The translations under genes and the position numbers were made by a program. This document shows, piece by piece, positions 44,460-56,644 of a stretch of DNA of 64,000 bases (the first letter of the stretch is position 1; every line of letters starts with the position of its first letter). The notes beneath the pieces are model-generated. The model was given only the letters and a program-made list of their open reading frames with translations, did not search any database and had not been told where the DNA came from. This stretch comes from Austropuccinia psidii (taxonomy: Eukaryota > Basidiomycota > Pucciniomycetes > Pucciniales > Sphaerophragmiaceae), in contig JALGQZ010000007.1 in the NCBI GenBank assembly GCA_023105745.1, forward strand, positions 5,625,592-5,689,591, read 5' to 3'.

Positions 44460-45148
44460 AGTAATGAAAAATTGATGATACTTTAGAATAAGGAATTAAT
44501 GCTTGGCCAAATCAATAATCAATAAAAACTTGATGACCTTGAGGAATCAATCAACAGTCTTGAGGTGAAAACAAATTCAATCACTCAATCAATCAATTTA
44601 GTCAATACCAGCAGTCAAATGAATATCAACAAATCTTGAAGAATTCAACAATCAATCAATAATTCATTCAATAAGTCAATGTGTTCAATATCAGTTCAAG
44701 GTCTTGAGGAATCAATCAGTCAAATCAATTTCTTCAGGAATCAAAATCAGTCAATAATCAATAATCCATTCTTGAGGATCCATGAGTTATCTTGAGGAAT
44801 TCAAAGTTAATCATTCCAATCCAAATAAGATCCTGAATCGCTGAATCAATAACCCAAATGAATCCCAATTACTCAACCAATCAATAACTCCTGATAGACC
44901 TGAATAAACAAACAATAGAGAAATTTCATTGAAATAGAATTGAGAATGAAATGAGATTGTCAGCAAATGATTAATAAATGAAATAATCAATTTTCATATA
45001 AATATAATGAGTGTTCTGAAAATTGAAGATAGAAAAATCATAATCAGGAGAATAATAAGATCATTAAAGAGTCATAATTTATGAATGAGAGGAATGAAGT
45101 TAAATTAATGAAAAGAAAGAATCAAATATGAGTTACTTAATTTAATTT
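44460..45148. other. Low-complexity AATCAATCAAT-rich leader of Gypsy-3
   Basis: No gene. The stretch is dominated by CAATCAATCA and TTGAGGAATCAA words. It occupies the position of the leader between the 5' LTR and gag, but the primer-binding site seen at 24924-24941 is not present next to the LTR here. Confidence 0.55.
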
Positions 45149-45736
45149 CACAGGGGCTCTTCTAAGTGAAGAGGGTCTGGCACTCAGTAAACTGGGAGTT
45201 ACTCATGGAGGGCTCAAGATATGGTAAGAAAAGAATACACTGAGTAGTGTTAAGAGATGAATTACTAGATAAAAGAGTATAATAAAAGCCGAAACAAATA
45301 ATAAGAGTAAGAATAAAAGATCCAACCACAAACAAGTCCAATTCCACTGTTTCAACCTGTCAGAATGGAAAGAGAAGGGTCAATAAGGATACGCCCACCC
45401 AACTCATACTGTACAGGCAAAGAAAGAAAGAAAACAAAGACTAACTTAAAATTAAGTATTTATAATACCCAAAATAAGCATAAGAATAATTATAAAATAA
45501 TGAATAACTAAATTAATTGACTGGGGAAAGATACCCAGGGGGAGAAAGAGGGGCTGGTATATGTGAGAATCACCAGCCCTGATCCAGACAGAGAATTTCC
45601 ATGAGAAGATTTAATGATTGAATTGAGTCTGGCCAATACAGGTCCTGTACAAATGTACAGGATCTTTACATGAGGGATGGTTCTATTTAGTGATAATACA
45701 GTTTTTCAATGGTTTATCTGAACTGTATTGGGTAAT
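45149..45736 (-). repeat. Gypsy-3 5' LTR, truncated
   Basis: Matches the first ~590 bp (plus reading) of the other two Gypsy-3 LTRs. It starts TTTCACAGGGGCTCTTC and breaks off at 45736, where the Gypsy-2 LTR starts. Confidence 0.85.
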
Positions 45737-47153
45737 TGTTAGCCTATGACTCAAAACCAGAACACAAGCATGATAGCCAGAATACCATAAAGCATTGGTA
45801 TAGCAAGGATACCACCAAAACATGGAGCTGAGCGAAATTACCTCAAAAGGTATCAAAGGAAAGAGAAAACTCACCTCTTTCTGAAAATTTAAATCCCATA
45901 ACCATAGGACAAAGAATAAGAAAGTTATTGCTGAGCATAAACCTTAATTTTCTCCTCCCATATGGAATCCAGCAAGGCTTAACCCCATCAATTGGGTAGT
46001 CAAAATGAAGCGCTAATCCAGGGCTATCCAATGGTACCAGCCAAACTGCGCTAGCACCAATATTACTGAGGTTATGGTCAAATTCAGACCAAATAAGGTT
46101 GAACAAAACATTCACCTCCCATCTAAATTCTACATTTTTAGTGTGAGTTACCTAAGATGGAGTCTTTTTGGAAAGGGAAAAATCAGGGCTATCTGATTGT
46201 GTCATCCATTTCCTCATATCTCAACTATAGCAGAAGTTATGGGGCAAAGAAGCCCAATACAGCTTTTTGCCTAAACCATGCATGTGTACAAAAATCTTGT
46301 ACATGGCATACCTTTGCCATATTTAAGGATAACCATATCAAATAAGGCACCAGTGTGTATAATACATACAGGGCTACACACTTATTCTGTTTTGAGGTTG
46401 ATATCTCAAGAACTGACAAAGGTCTAGTTGTTTTAAGGTCAAAATCCCACATTCTGACCAATACAGCTCTACCATTGGATAATATCCCATAACCATGATT
46501 ATGAGGTATCAAACTGACAAAGAAGCATGTTTATACTTCAATACCTCATACGTCAGTCAATAATGGGGTGCCATACAGTTTCTGTACTGCATTCTACACG
46601 TCATACACGTCAGAAGAGGGCTATATGGTCCCCAGATGAAAATCTTCACTCTGTATTAGTGAAAACCTCCCAGATGTGGTTTCAAAACCACATCTGAGCC
46701 CAATACAGGCTATACAGGTCTTTGAAAACCACAAGCATGTCTCAGAGAGTGAACAAATCTTCACTTCCTTTATGTAGAAAGGTCTAGAAGCCTTTCCACC
46801 CCATTTTAGGATAAAAGGAGGGCTCTCCACAGCCAGAAAGGTTTTCCTCATCCTGCTCTTACATTCCTACGTAGTACAACTGTCAAAAACAGTTATACTA
46901 TTGGAATATAACCAGGTATAATTCTAATATTGATTATTGTAGTCCTTATTATTGTCATCCAACGGGTAAAGCTGCACCCAGGGCTTTCAACAGCGCTCAC
47001 CACCACTATTTTTTCAAATTAAAGGCCTTATTATTCAACTTAAACCTTATTCTTTATTATCAAACGTTTTTTATTAAAATTTACCATGTCACAGTCATAG
47101 TTAGAAGTTTTAAATAGTCTTATTACTCTTTTCTCATAGACTCAGCCTGAAAT
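45737..47153 (+). repeat. Probable 5' LTR of Gypsy-2, second copy
   Basis: It starts TGTTAGCCTATGAC at the break in the Gypsy-3 LTR and ends where a primer-binding-like block TTTGGGGGCCTGGCCGTG begins. The last bases do not show the usual CA, so the right edge is approximate. No second copy is in the window to confirm it. Confidence 0.6.
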
Positions 47154-48104
47154 TTTGGGGGCCTGGCCGTGTTTTAACCTATTTGAACCATTACAAGTGA
47201 GTTTTTCTCATATATTACTTTTTTCTGACAAGTGCTTTAGCATTTTCAGGCGTAATTTTATGAAAAATATATATATCTTATATATTTTTTCTTATTAATT
47301 GGTGTATACACCATTTTATACTCTTAAGATATGAATATTTGTCATGTGGCTAATAACCACAAGACCCTTATTTTGTGGAGTGTTTTACATATAAAACCAC
47401 TTTTAAGCCACTAATACAGTCTCATTTTTTAAGTAAATTAATACACCTCTTACTGATAAGCCAACAGTTGAGGCATGGTTTGGCATATTTTTAATTCAAT
47501 TACCCTCTTATGCACCACTTTTTGACAGCTTATAGTTGCTAATTACAAGTAATCTGCAAGATATTGGTATACAAACAGTACACCAAATATCTGTAAGCTG
47601 TATTTCGGACATGGAATTGTTAATTCAATTACACTGTCATTATACAAGGGCATATTTTAGTAATATACAAGCCCAGAGGCCATTCTTAGATGTGCAAACA
47701 TCAGTTTAAGAAGTCTTAACTGACATTAAGCCCTCTTTTTCCTGTTTGATTCAGTGGAAATAAACTTCATACTACTTGAGACCCAGTCACAGGCGAACAA
47801 ACCAGGGACACCCTCAAACCCAAAGGGCAGCAAGGGCAAAGGAAAGAGGCACAGTGAAGGCCTGATCACAGCAAAGAAGTAGACACCAATAGCCACCCAG
47901 AGGAGTAGAAAAAGACAAAACTCTGCTTCAATACAAGGTAAACTAACCATAACAGCTTGTACAGGGAAAATTACTGTCATTAACCCAGTTGTAACCTCTA
48001 AAGTTCAATTTCCCAACTCAGCAGACAAAAAATTTTTAAAAGGCACAGTCAAAGGTAAATACCCTAAGAACATAAGGGTTTTGACTGCTTGCAGACACTG
48101 ATAT
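47154..48104 (+). other. Gypsy-2 primer-binding site and leader
   Basis: The block TTTGGGGGCCTGGCCGTG matches that of Gypsy-1 except at two positions. The rest is a leader without a clear gene. Confidence 0.5.
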
Positions 48105-50151
48105 GTCACCTGTATACCTCAGAGACCTTGGCTTCTAAAGAAACCAACCAGAGGACAGAGAAGGAGTTTCCAGGACCAGAAAACCTGGAAGAAGACACCT
48201 TTGACACAGTGGTGGATGAAAAAACAATGAGGGAGACAATATAAACCTTGCCATTCACACTCCAATTCAACAGAAACCTCAAACCAGAGGAGTGGAAGGA
48301 TATGGATCAAGTTCTTCAGCTCCACCAACTCCTCAAAGATTTATTTCAATGGAGCATGGAAAACAAGAAGTTCAACCTGGCATCTCACTCGGAAGACTTG
48401 GAGCAAGTTGCCAGAAGATCTGTCTCAAAGAGATAGACTTCAAAGACATTATGGTAATCACCAAGGGTTGGAATCCTCCCAGGAAGTTCAGAATCCTGGA
48501 GGCAAGGGCACAGAGGATAAGGGAGAATAAAGCCACTATCCAAGTGATAGAAGAACAGCTAACCCATACAGGGCCTACTCAGATTCCTTCAGGCTCACAA
48601 GGATCAGGCCAAATTAGTACTCCAGTGGCTTCACACCATTCAGAAACCAGCAAATCAGCGGCCAAGAATCACCATTCTTCACAATTCCAAGAATTTTGCA
48701 GGAGAAGACAAGGAAACAAGGGAAAGAACAAAACCTCCTTCAACCAGAGGAGAAAAGAGTCAGACCCCATGATCAAGAAGCTGTTGGACTTGGTAAAAGA
48801 AGTACACAAGAACCAGAGGTAGTTGTAAACCACTCTAGAATGAGTAGTCCCATTAATAGAAATATTACCCCCCTCAGATTGAAAATAATGTTATCACACC
48901 TGATAGTAACATAAACAGTCATGCACTGTGGTTAAAAATGTCCAAATATTCTGAGCAAACTCAAAAGCAGTTTGTAGAACTTGAACCAAGCCATGAGAGG
49001 ATGAAAAAAATAACAGCCTCCATGGATAAAATTGTTCAAACTCTTCAAGAAGGACATTCTCAGTTGAGCAAAGGCTGTGAAAAAACCAACAAAAGACTGA
49101 ATCTGGTCTTTGGAGAACAACACCACAGCAAAAGGGACAAGGATTGTCTGGATCAAGACATAAACAAACTGTTTAATGTCTACCATAACATGAAGCCCCA
49201 ACCACAAGGCCATGTTATGGATAACCCATATCAACCAGATGACATCAAACCAGATTCCATGTTGATGAATAAAGAAAGATCTCTATCACAATACCAGGAT
49301 GGAGATGGCATGTCTTATTCAGAGAAGGAAGCTTTGAAACAGCTCCCTGAGGCCTCAAGCTGGCGCAAATTCTATGGAACAGGAGGATACGATCATATGG
49401 AACTCATAGATTATATTGGTGGACTCTTCATTGATGTACCAAGCATACCAGATTACTGGATTACTTCTAGACTAAATATAGCATTTAGAGGTCATGCTAT
49501 TATATGGTACACAGAAATGAAAGAACTCCATGGTGGAAGAGTCAAATAACGCAAAAGTACAGTAATGGTACTTGGATATGGCAAAAGACCATGTCATTTG
49601 ACAATGACAGCTACTCTGTGGACAAAGATCCATATAGGTGGTGTCTTAGATAGTCTAAAAGACTCAAAGCCATTGATCCTCAGATGAACATCCAGGTGAG
49701 GAATCACAAACTTCTGACACAACTGCCAGGAGAACTAGAGCATGCAGTAAAATGCAGATGCAACCAAAATTGAACTCTAGCTGACATTGCTAATACCTTA
49801 CAAGACATAAGGAAAAGAACTAATATATGGAAATTCACCCTATATGACAGCAGTGGTTTCAATGAGAAGAAATCGTTCAGGGTAGAGTTTAAAGACCAAC
49901 CCAAAGAAACGGTGGCAGAAGTGGAAAAGAAAAAGAATTCTTGTCACAATTTTGGCTCAACAGACCACTATGCAAACAACTGTGCAAAGGAAAAGAAAAA
50001 AGTCTATTCCATTGAGAAAGTCCCAGAGGAAGAATCACCAAAAGAGGAGTCTGAATCATACTCCATGGGTGATGCAATCAGGGAACCATCTGATGATGAC
50101 CAAGACCCAAGAGAAGAATTTCTATTTGAATACCCAAAGGAAACCCCCTAG
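48105..50151 (+). pseudogene. Gypsy-2 gag, second copy
   Basis: The frame opens at ATG 48105 and is broken by several stops. Recognisable parts: 'GYGSSSSAPPTPQRFISMEHG' (48298), 'DQDINKLFNVYHNMKPQPQGH' (49160), capsid-like 'GGYDHMELIDYIGGLFIDVPSIPDYWI' (49385) and 'HAIIWYTEMKELHG'. The zinc knuckle 'CHNFGSTDHYANNC' (49942) has its second cysteine replaced by phenylalanine, and an acidic tail follows. Frameshifts near 48830, 49550 and 49770. Confidence 0.82.
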
Positions 50152-50183
50152 AAATTCAGGATATACAGCTGGAAGCAGGCATG

Positions 50184-51536
50184 CTACAGGATACTTCCAA
50201 CAAAAACTTGTGCAAACATACACAAGATGCACAAACATTCCTGGTTACACCAACCAAAGGGATGGCATATATACATGGAACAGCAACAAAAGTGAATTTC
50301 TGTATTGACAATTCTCAGCATCCACTGATAATTGAAAGTGGAGCACACTGCTCCATAGTGGCCAGAAAGCATCTGGACAACCACTTCCAAAATTCGGAAG
50401 AACAGCTCTTGCCCACCAAGGCAAAGTCCTTTAGAAGTGCATCAGGGAAGATGACTTCCATTGGGACAATTATCAAAAAGATAATTATACCCCATAGGAA
50501 AGGTAATATCAGACTCAACCCAGAGTTTGTAGTGCTGGATGATGCCCACATCCAAAGGTCCTTACTGGGGATAGACTACCAGAGGATGTATGGCATAGAT
50601 ATTTACAACAGTAAAAATAGGAACATTACCATTGGTCCCAACAAGGAAAAGAAATTTTTGCTTGATCTATACCAGATATATTCTCAAGATCCACTGGAAG
50701 AACTTCTGAATGAATTCAGGGAGGGACAGTTTAGCACTACCCTCACCAGTAAACAAAAACTAAGTTTACTGAAGATTCTGAGGAAGAACAGACCAGCATT
50801 TGTGATTGGTGAAGAACCACTAGGCAAGATCAAAGGCCATGATATAGAACTATATCTGGAGGTGGAAAGGCCTTATCCACCCATGCTCAGGAGACCTCCT
50901 TAACCAGCAAGTCTGGAAACCAGGAAAGAACTTGAAAAACATATCACTGAACTCCTGGACATGGATGTCATCAGAAAAATTGGACATAATGAAATAGTGG
51001 AAATCACCACTTCTGTCCTAATCACCTGACATGATGGCAAGTCTAGACTGTGTGCAGACTTCAGAGCTCTGAATTACTACACAAAGGCTGACAGGTACCC
51101 TATACCCAGCATACCTCATGCCTTGGATAAACTGGCAAAAGCCAAATACATCACCAAAATGGATTGTTTGAAAGGCTTCCACCAAAATGGGGTTAAAAAA
51201 ACTCCATGAAATTGCTCAGAATAATATTCCATATGGACATATATGAGTATACCAAGCTGCCATTTGGCATCAAAAATGCACCAGCCCGCTTCCAAAGGAT
51301 GATGGACACAATATTTCAGGAAGAAATATTGGAAGGCTGGAAGGTGGTATATATTGATGATATAATTATATACTCAGAGACATGGGAAGACCCTGTACAA
51401 TACATAGATAGAGTCCTAAGTAAATGTATGCCAATTAATCTGGAAATTTCACTCAAAAAGTGTAATTTTGGCCAACAAGAGCTACTAGCTCTAGGACATA
51501 AAGTCTCAGGTCTTAGTCTGGCAATTGACCAGAATA
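50184..51536 (+). pseudogene. Gypsy-2 protease and RT, second copy, truncated
   Basis: Protease 'LIIESGAHCSIV' (Glu for Asp in the DSG motif, 50330), then 'GEEPLGKIKGHDIELYLEVERPYPP', a TAA at 50901, RT 'DFRALNYYTKADRYPIPSIP', TGA in 'LIT*HDGKS', 'PFGIKNAPARFQRMM' and intact YIDD (51352). The frame ends at 'LSLAIDQN'; RNase H and integrase are missing because element B begins at about 51537. This copy shows the uninterrupted sequence across the site where element A inserted in the first copy. Confidence 0.9.
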
Positions 51537-53046
51537 CACCACAGAAAAAGACTGGGGACTTGCATACAGGTCCTTTACAGTATCTTCAGCTTATGTCTGA
51601 GTGTATCTCTGGAAGTATCCCTAGTTTAACTCACATTCATTGTATTCTGACATTTTTACTCCCCTGTTAATTTTTATTAATATTTTCTCAACCCAACATA
51701 TACACTGGAAACAAACATAGGTAATGAATCTTATTCAATTTTTGGATTGTGAGAACGTTGAAATTCCCTCATGATTATTATAGTTAGTAGAATAATCTTC
51801 AAATCCTCTCATAAATTGAGTTCCTTACAATTCACTTCATGAATGCTTGTGGATTTTGAAAGTTCATCCAGCTATATGGGGAGCCTTGAAAAGGAATTCT
51901 TTGATACTTATAGCATTAATTGCTTCTTTGATCTTATTGCCATTCTGCTTCCTTGATTCTTGAATTTATTTGATTTTAATTTATCTTTCATGTTGGCTTA
52001 AAGAATGAGGATAACTTAAGAATTAAAAAATTCTATTTACCAGAATGCTTGTTTTCAGATGAATCAAATATTAAGCTTGAATTAATTTCACACAATGATA
52101 ATAAGAAGTAATGATGAATTTAAAAATCATAATGGTAATCATTTTGAGGGAATCCTGTCCAAATTTAAATTAAAAATGGGTGTTCCTCCTTAAAATGATG
52201 AATATTTTGGAAAAATAAGATCCAATAATTTTATAATAAGTAAAATACCTCTCCTTGAGTGATGAGTATCATCATAGAAATTGGAAAAAATTATTGGAAA
52301 GGATGTTTCCATACAAATTAATCTTAATTTATTAGAATAATGTTTTAAAATAAAATATGGATAAATAATAAACTTGAATCTCTTCAAGTAGTGAGCCAAT
52401 GGCCTTCAACATGATTTAATGAATACTTTTGAAATTATATTCTTGATGATTTCTGCAAAGGAAAAATAAACGAAGTATAGGAATAATTTGATGAATTAAA
52501 AAAAAGATGGAAAGGGGTTTCATGGGCCACAAATGAAATATTTTGTCCAGTGCTGGATATATCTTGGAGGGAACTCCACATTTGGAAAGGAGCTTGTCTC
52601 CTCATAGATAATTTCTTTTAAAATCAAAATCCAAGGATTTGGGACAACAGTAATAAGAAATTTAATTGATCTGAAGATTTAGAATATATTTATGTCCGTT
52701 AATAAACTAAGTTTCAAAATATAATTCATTTTTTACGCTATCAAGAAAAATTCAGGGGCTAAATATTTAGCTTATCAAAATCACTTACAAAATCCCCATG
52801 GCTCTTTCCACTATATAACCCATGCAATCCTATCATTTAGGTTCTATTTGTCCTCAAAATTCATATCACACTGATATATTGAATTTTAATTCTAAAAATT
52901 TACAGTATGATTTCAATATTTTGTCTTGGGTTTTTTATTATTCAAATTGAAAAAAAAACAATATTGAACAATCCTTTCCAACCTCTCTGAGCTCAGTAAT
53001 AGTCAGAAGAGTATTTAATTCTATTCATATACTATTAGAATCTGAC
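51537..53046. other. AT-rich left arm of element B, no gene
   Basis: No coding frame is supported. The short frames have no motif. It probably holds the left end of element B and the SNF2 promoter; no inverted repeat or palindrome was recognised. Confidence 0.45.
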
Positions 53047-55271
53047 TTGAGTCATCTTGGGAGCCTTAATTCTTTCCACAGTTTCCATTTGGGTCCACTG
53101 CTTGATATTTTTGGAGGGGTGGCTGAAGGCTTGAATCCTGAAACATATAAAAAATACAAAAACTATAATAAAGTCCTTTTTATAAATTCTTTCATAAATT
53201 TCAAGAATAAAGATAAAAATATCCTATTACATGGATGTGTTTTTGTGGATAAAGGGAATATTTTCCAAACAAGAGAGGCTTTCAAGAATGCAAACATGGA
53301 TCTGAGACATATTGAAAACTATAGCTCACCTTTATTTATTGATATTCCTCAAGATTGTGATCTTTATCAAGCTTCCAATAATACAATTTTAACTAGTTCT
53401 GTTACTTCAATACCTAATTGTCAAACCAATCTTTCATTGCACCAAATCCAGGCTATTTCCTTTCTCTTAAATATTGAAAATAATATGGAAAGAATTTGTG
53501 AAAACCTATGGAAACATTCAAATAGCTTATGGATTAAAAAAGTGTTTTCTAATGCTGTTGAAACTGGGCTGATACCACAAGATATTGTGTGCAAAAGTAG
53601 GGGTGGAATATTGGCCGATGATATGGGACTTGGAAAATCGCTGACAACTTTATGCTTGATTAAAAAAACACAAAATGAAGCATTAAAGTACTCAGAAATA
53701 TCTATGGACCATGTCCCAGCTACTTTGATCATTGTACCACTTTCTACTTTGCATAACTGGGAGAATGAAATAAGACTACATTTTCATGATGGTAGTTTAC
53801 CATATTCAATATTCCATGGTTCCAATCGTAATTTCATTTCATTCCAAAATTTGAAGCAGAATGCAATTATCCTCACCACATATGATGTTATTGCTGGTTA
53901 TAATGTTGATGATGTTCATGGGATGAGAATAAATCCTCTTTTGGTGAATTGGTTCAGAATAGTGTTGGATGAAGCACAGTAAGCTTCTCTTTGTGATTCT
54001 TAAATAAAAAAGTACTGAAATGTTTACATCAATTAGCTACATAAAGGAACAATCTACTCATAGAGCATTCACAATATTGAATTTAAAATCTGAAAGAAAG
54101 TTATGCCTTACAGGAACACCATTACAAAACAATCTTTGGGATCTACATAGTCTGTTGAGGTTTTTACAAGTAGAACCATGGAATCTCAAGCCTTTATGGG
54201 AAAATTGCATAATCAAACAAATATCATCTGGGAATCAAATGGCAATCCAATCATTACAGCTTATAATGCAAACACTCACCTTGAGAAGATTGAAAGCCAA
54301 CCTACTGGATCTTCCCAAGAAAGTGCAACATGGAGTTGGAATTGAAATCTATGAGCCATGGAAAACATTTTATTTCAAAAAGCATGAAGAGTTTAGTGCA
54401 TTGTATGGAAAACAGAGGTCCAAAGCAGTTCAATGGGATTCATCAGAATTTTTCTCCAGATTATCAGATTTGAGGCAGCTTTGCAACCATCCAGCACTAA
54501 TAGAAAGGGAAGAAGGGGGAAGGAGATATACCTGGAAAGAAGGATCCAAATTGGTGCATCTTGTTAGCCATCTCAAGGAGTTTTTTCAGAAGGAGCCAGG
54601 CTTAAGATATCCCAAAGCAGTTGTTTTTTCAGAATACAAAAGGTTTCTTGATATGTGAGCTCAAATCCTTCTACTACCTGTCATTTGAATGATTTTATTG
54701 ATCAAATATTGTAAAAAGTATTGAAATTGCACTGGATGAAAGTGGAATATCCAATTTGATGATGCATGGAATGCTCAAAAAAAAATTGATCAAAGGATCC
54801 AAATCCTTGAAGAATTCAGAAAAAATCCAAAATCTCAAGTTCTTCTTACAACAAAAGGCACAGGTGGTGTTGGTATTGATCTGAGATGTGCTCAAAATGT
54901 CTACATAATGGTAAGACAGTATTTAGATACACTTGAAGCTTAATCTAATATTATTCCAATTACTTAAATTAGGAACCAGGTTGGAACCCTTCAACTGATG
55001 ATCAAGCAGTTGATAGGCTTTATTGGCTAGGGCAAAAGAAAGAAGTTCATGCATTTCATTATATAACTGTTGGTAGTATTGAGGTGAATATTCAGCAAGT
55101 TAGAAGGAAGAAACAGCAGCTTCAGATGTAAGATAGTTTAAACTCAACGAATATTTATCTTTTTTGGTAGCTAAAACTTTTTTATTTCATTTCAGGTTGA
55201 GCATTGGACATTTAGGTACTGTGGATCATGAATTGGAAAAATTGATTGTGGAGACAATAGAAAAATCATGA
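53047..55271 (+). CDS. SNF2-family ATPase (Rad5/Rad16-like) of element B, one slip
   Basis: About 657 codons in five exons, introns at 53979-54036, 54655-54718, 54911-54972 and 55128-55195 (all GT-AG, 58-68 bp). The exact start is uncertain because the open frame extends upstream of 53047, where no ATG is evident. Motifs: 'NLSLHQIQAISFLL' (53425), Walker A 'DDMGLGKS' (53617), 'TLIIVPLSTLHNWENEI', 'AIILTTYDVI', DEAH split by intron 1, 'HRAFTILNLKSERKLCLTGTPLQNNLWDLHSLLRFL', 'LRQLCNHPALI', 'VVFSEYKRFLD', 'TTKGTGGVGIDLRCAQNVYIM' (V) and 'DDQAVDRLYWLGQKK' (VI). All helicase motifs are present. The only lesion is in a run of nine A at 54777-54785: one more A restores the frame. The protein would remodel chromatin or help the transposase reach DNA. 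Confidence 0.85.
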
Positions 55272-55289
55272 ATTATTTTTTTAGGTTTC

Positions 55290-56393
55290 AGATAGTTGAA
55301 GTAAGTGATGAATATCTATACATGGATTTGATTGTAACATTAGCTTCTCATCATTAGTAAGCTTGGAAATATACTCATTTGAATAAAGATTTTCTGGAAG
55401 TCCAATTGGAACTTTGGCTTCTTTCTCAAAAATACCACTTTGTACTCTTCTACTTTCCAAGACATTTGGAATTCTATTGAATTTATGTTTTTGAATTTGC
55501 TTTTGAATTAATAAGGAATCTAATTGACTTGCTAACTTTGAGAATAAAGCTGACCTCCAAGGGGACTTTAGTTTTATTAATGATCCATTTTGATCTTCAG
55601 AATCAGAGAATCATCGTGGCTCATCAAATATGGAAGCTTCATATTGATTAATTTTCAATGATAGCAATGTCTCTGAGCGATTTGATGATAGCTGAATATT
55701 AAATAACATCGATTTGTGTAGAAATCAATCACAAATAAAATAAAAACATACTTTTTTACGCCACCTTGATTTCTGCTTCTGACTGGCTTTTTTTGAAAGT
55801 GCTTGAGGAACCAATTTATCATTCTTAAGATCCTCTTGTCTCCCTCTGAACCAGCGCATTAGTATTAAAGACTTATTAACATTTGTATTATCCTTTGGAT
55901 TTATCAAAAATATTTTCAATTCTCCTTGTTGGTGTAAATAGTTCCAGTGCTTGAGAACAAAGTTTGCAAATATTTGATTCCATTTTGATTCCCAACATTG
56001 ATTCCAAGCAAAGGTTGACATTGGGAAGCCTGATTTGAAGAGATCCTCTCAAAACATAGTTTTGTAAAGTGGTGAAATTAATATTCTTGTGTTTATAGAC
56101 AATCTATCCTCTCCTGAGGTGTGATTGTGGGGATTTATAACTGGATTATCAGTGCAAGAAAAGGGTAAGTTCTCAACAATTTTGAGACTTTCTTCTGATG
56201 GAAGAGATTTCCAACTATTTATACCAGATGAAGATTGGAAATAGTTGATTTCCATGATCAACCAGCATAATTGATGTATGGATCTTGATATTGCACTGGT
56301 AGGTAGTGGGATGATGGGATGTAATATCTTGTTGATAGTCCTGTTTGATTGGGGTATAGAGGTCTCAAAAAAGTAATGTGAAGCTTTAGGCAT
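55290..56393 (-). pseudogene. Y-family paralogue of element B (unknown protein)
   Basis: ATG at 56393, 'MPKASHYFFETSIPQSN'. The middle exon (56021-55735) has 'FANFVLKHWNYLHQQGELKIF' and 'NKSLILMRWFRGRQEDLKNDKL...KKASQKQKSRWRKK', which parallels 'LLIERWVNGRGKEMKKLSKL...KKSKNTRGRQN' in gene Y. The last exon (about 55680-55293) has 'SPWRSALFSKLASQLDSLLIQKQ' and 'VPIGLPENLYSNEYISKLTNDEK', paralleling 'VWRSEALTLCTRQLDLAMTLG' and 'HCLPLDCYSTIYLNTISEVER'. An intron with GT at about 55734 separates them; at least two stops are present. Function unknown; the basic stretch suggests nucleic-acid binding. It faces SNF2 tail to tail. Confidence 0.5.
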
Positions 56394-56644
56394 AGTAAAA
56401 CAGGTTAATTAAAGTCAGATTTCTGGGTATAGGTGGAAGGATCGAGAGAAAGGCTCCTATTTATCATAAATGAGAGGATTCTGGAGCCCTGTAGCTATCT
56501 CTTACAATTTGAATGTGCCTGAAAGAAGCTACCTTGTGTAAAAGGAGCTTATTTGGGAAAGTAAGCAATGAGATATAAGGTTCAATAAAAATAACCCTAT
56601 TTTGAAAGAATAAAATTAAATTACAGAAAAAACTGATCAATTTA

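Larger units (their letters stand above)
23196..45736 (-). mobile_element. Gypsy-3 LTR retrotransposon array, minus strand, interrupted
   Basis: Reading from right to left: truncated 5' LTR (45736-45149), gag, protease, RT, RNase H, integrase (to 40164), the Gypsy-1 insertion (40158-28256), integrase C-terminus and chromodomain (28250-27600), an antisense ORF, polypurine tract, LTR (25704-24942), primer-binding site, a short second internal region and a last LTR (23931-23196). The middle LTR therefore serves as 3' LTR of one unit and 5' LTR of the next. The 5' LTR is cut at 45736 by a Gypsy-2 insertion. The integrase reads in frame across the removed Gypsy-1 element. Confidence 0.82.
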
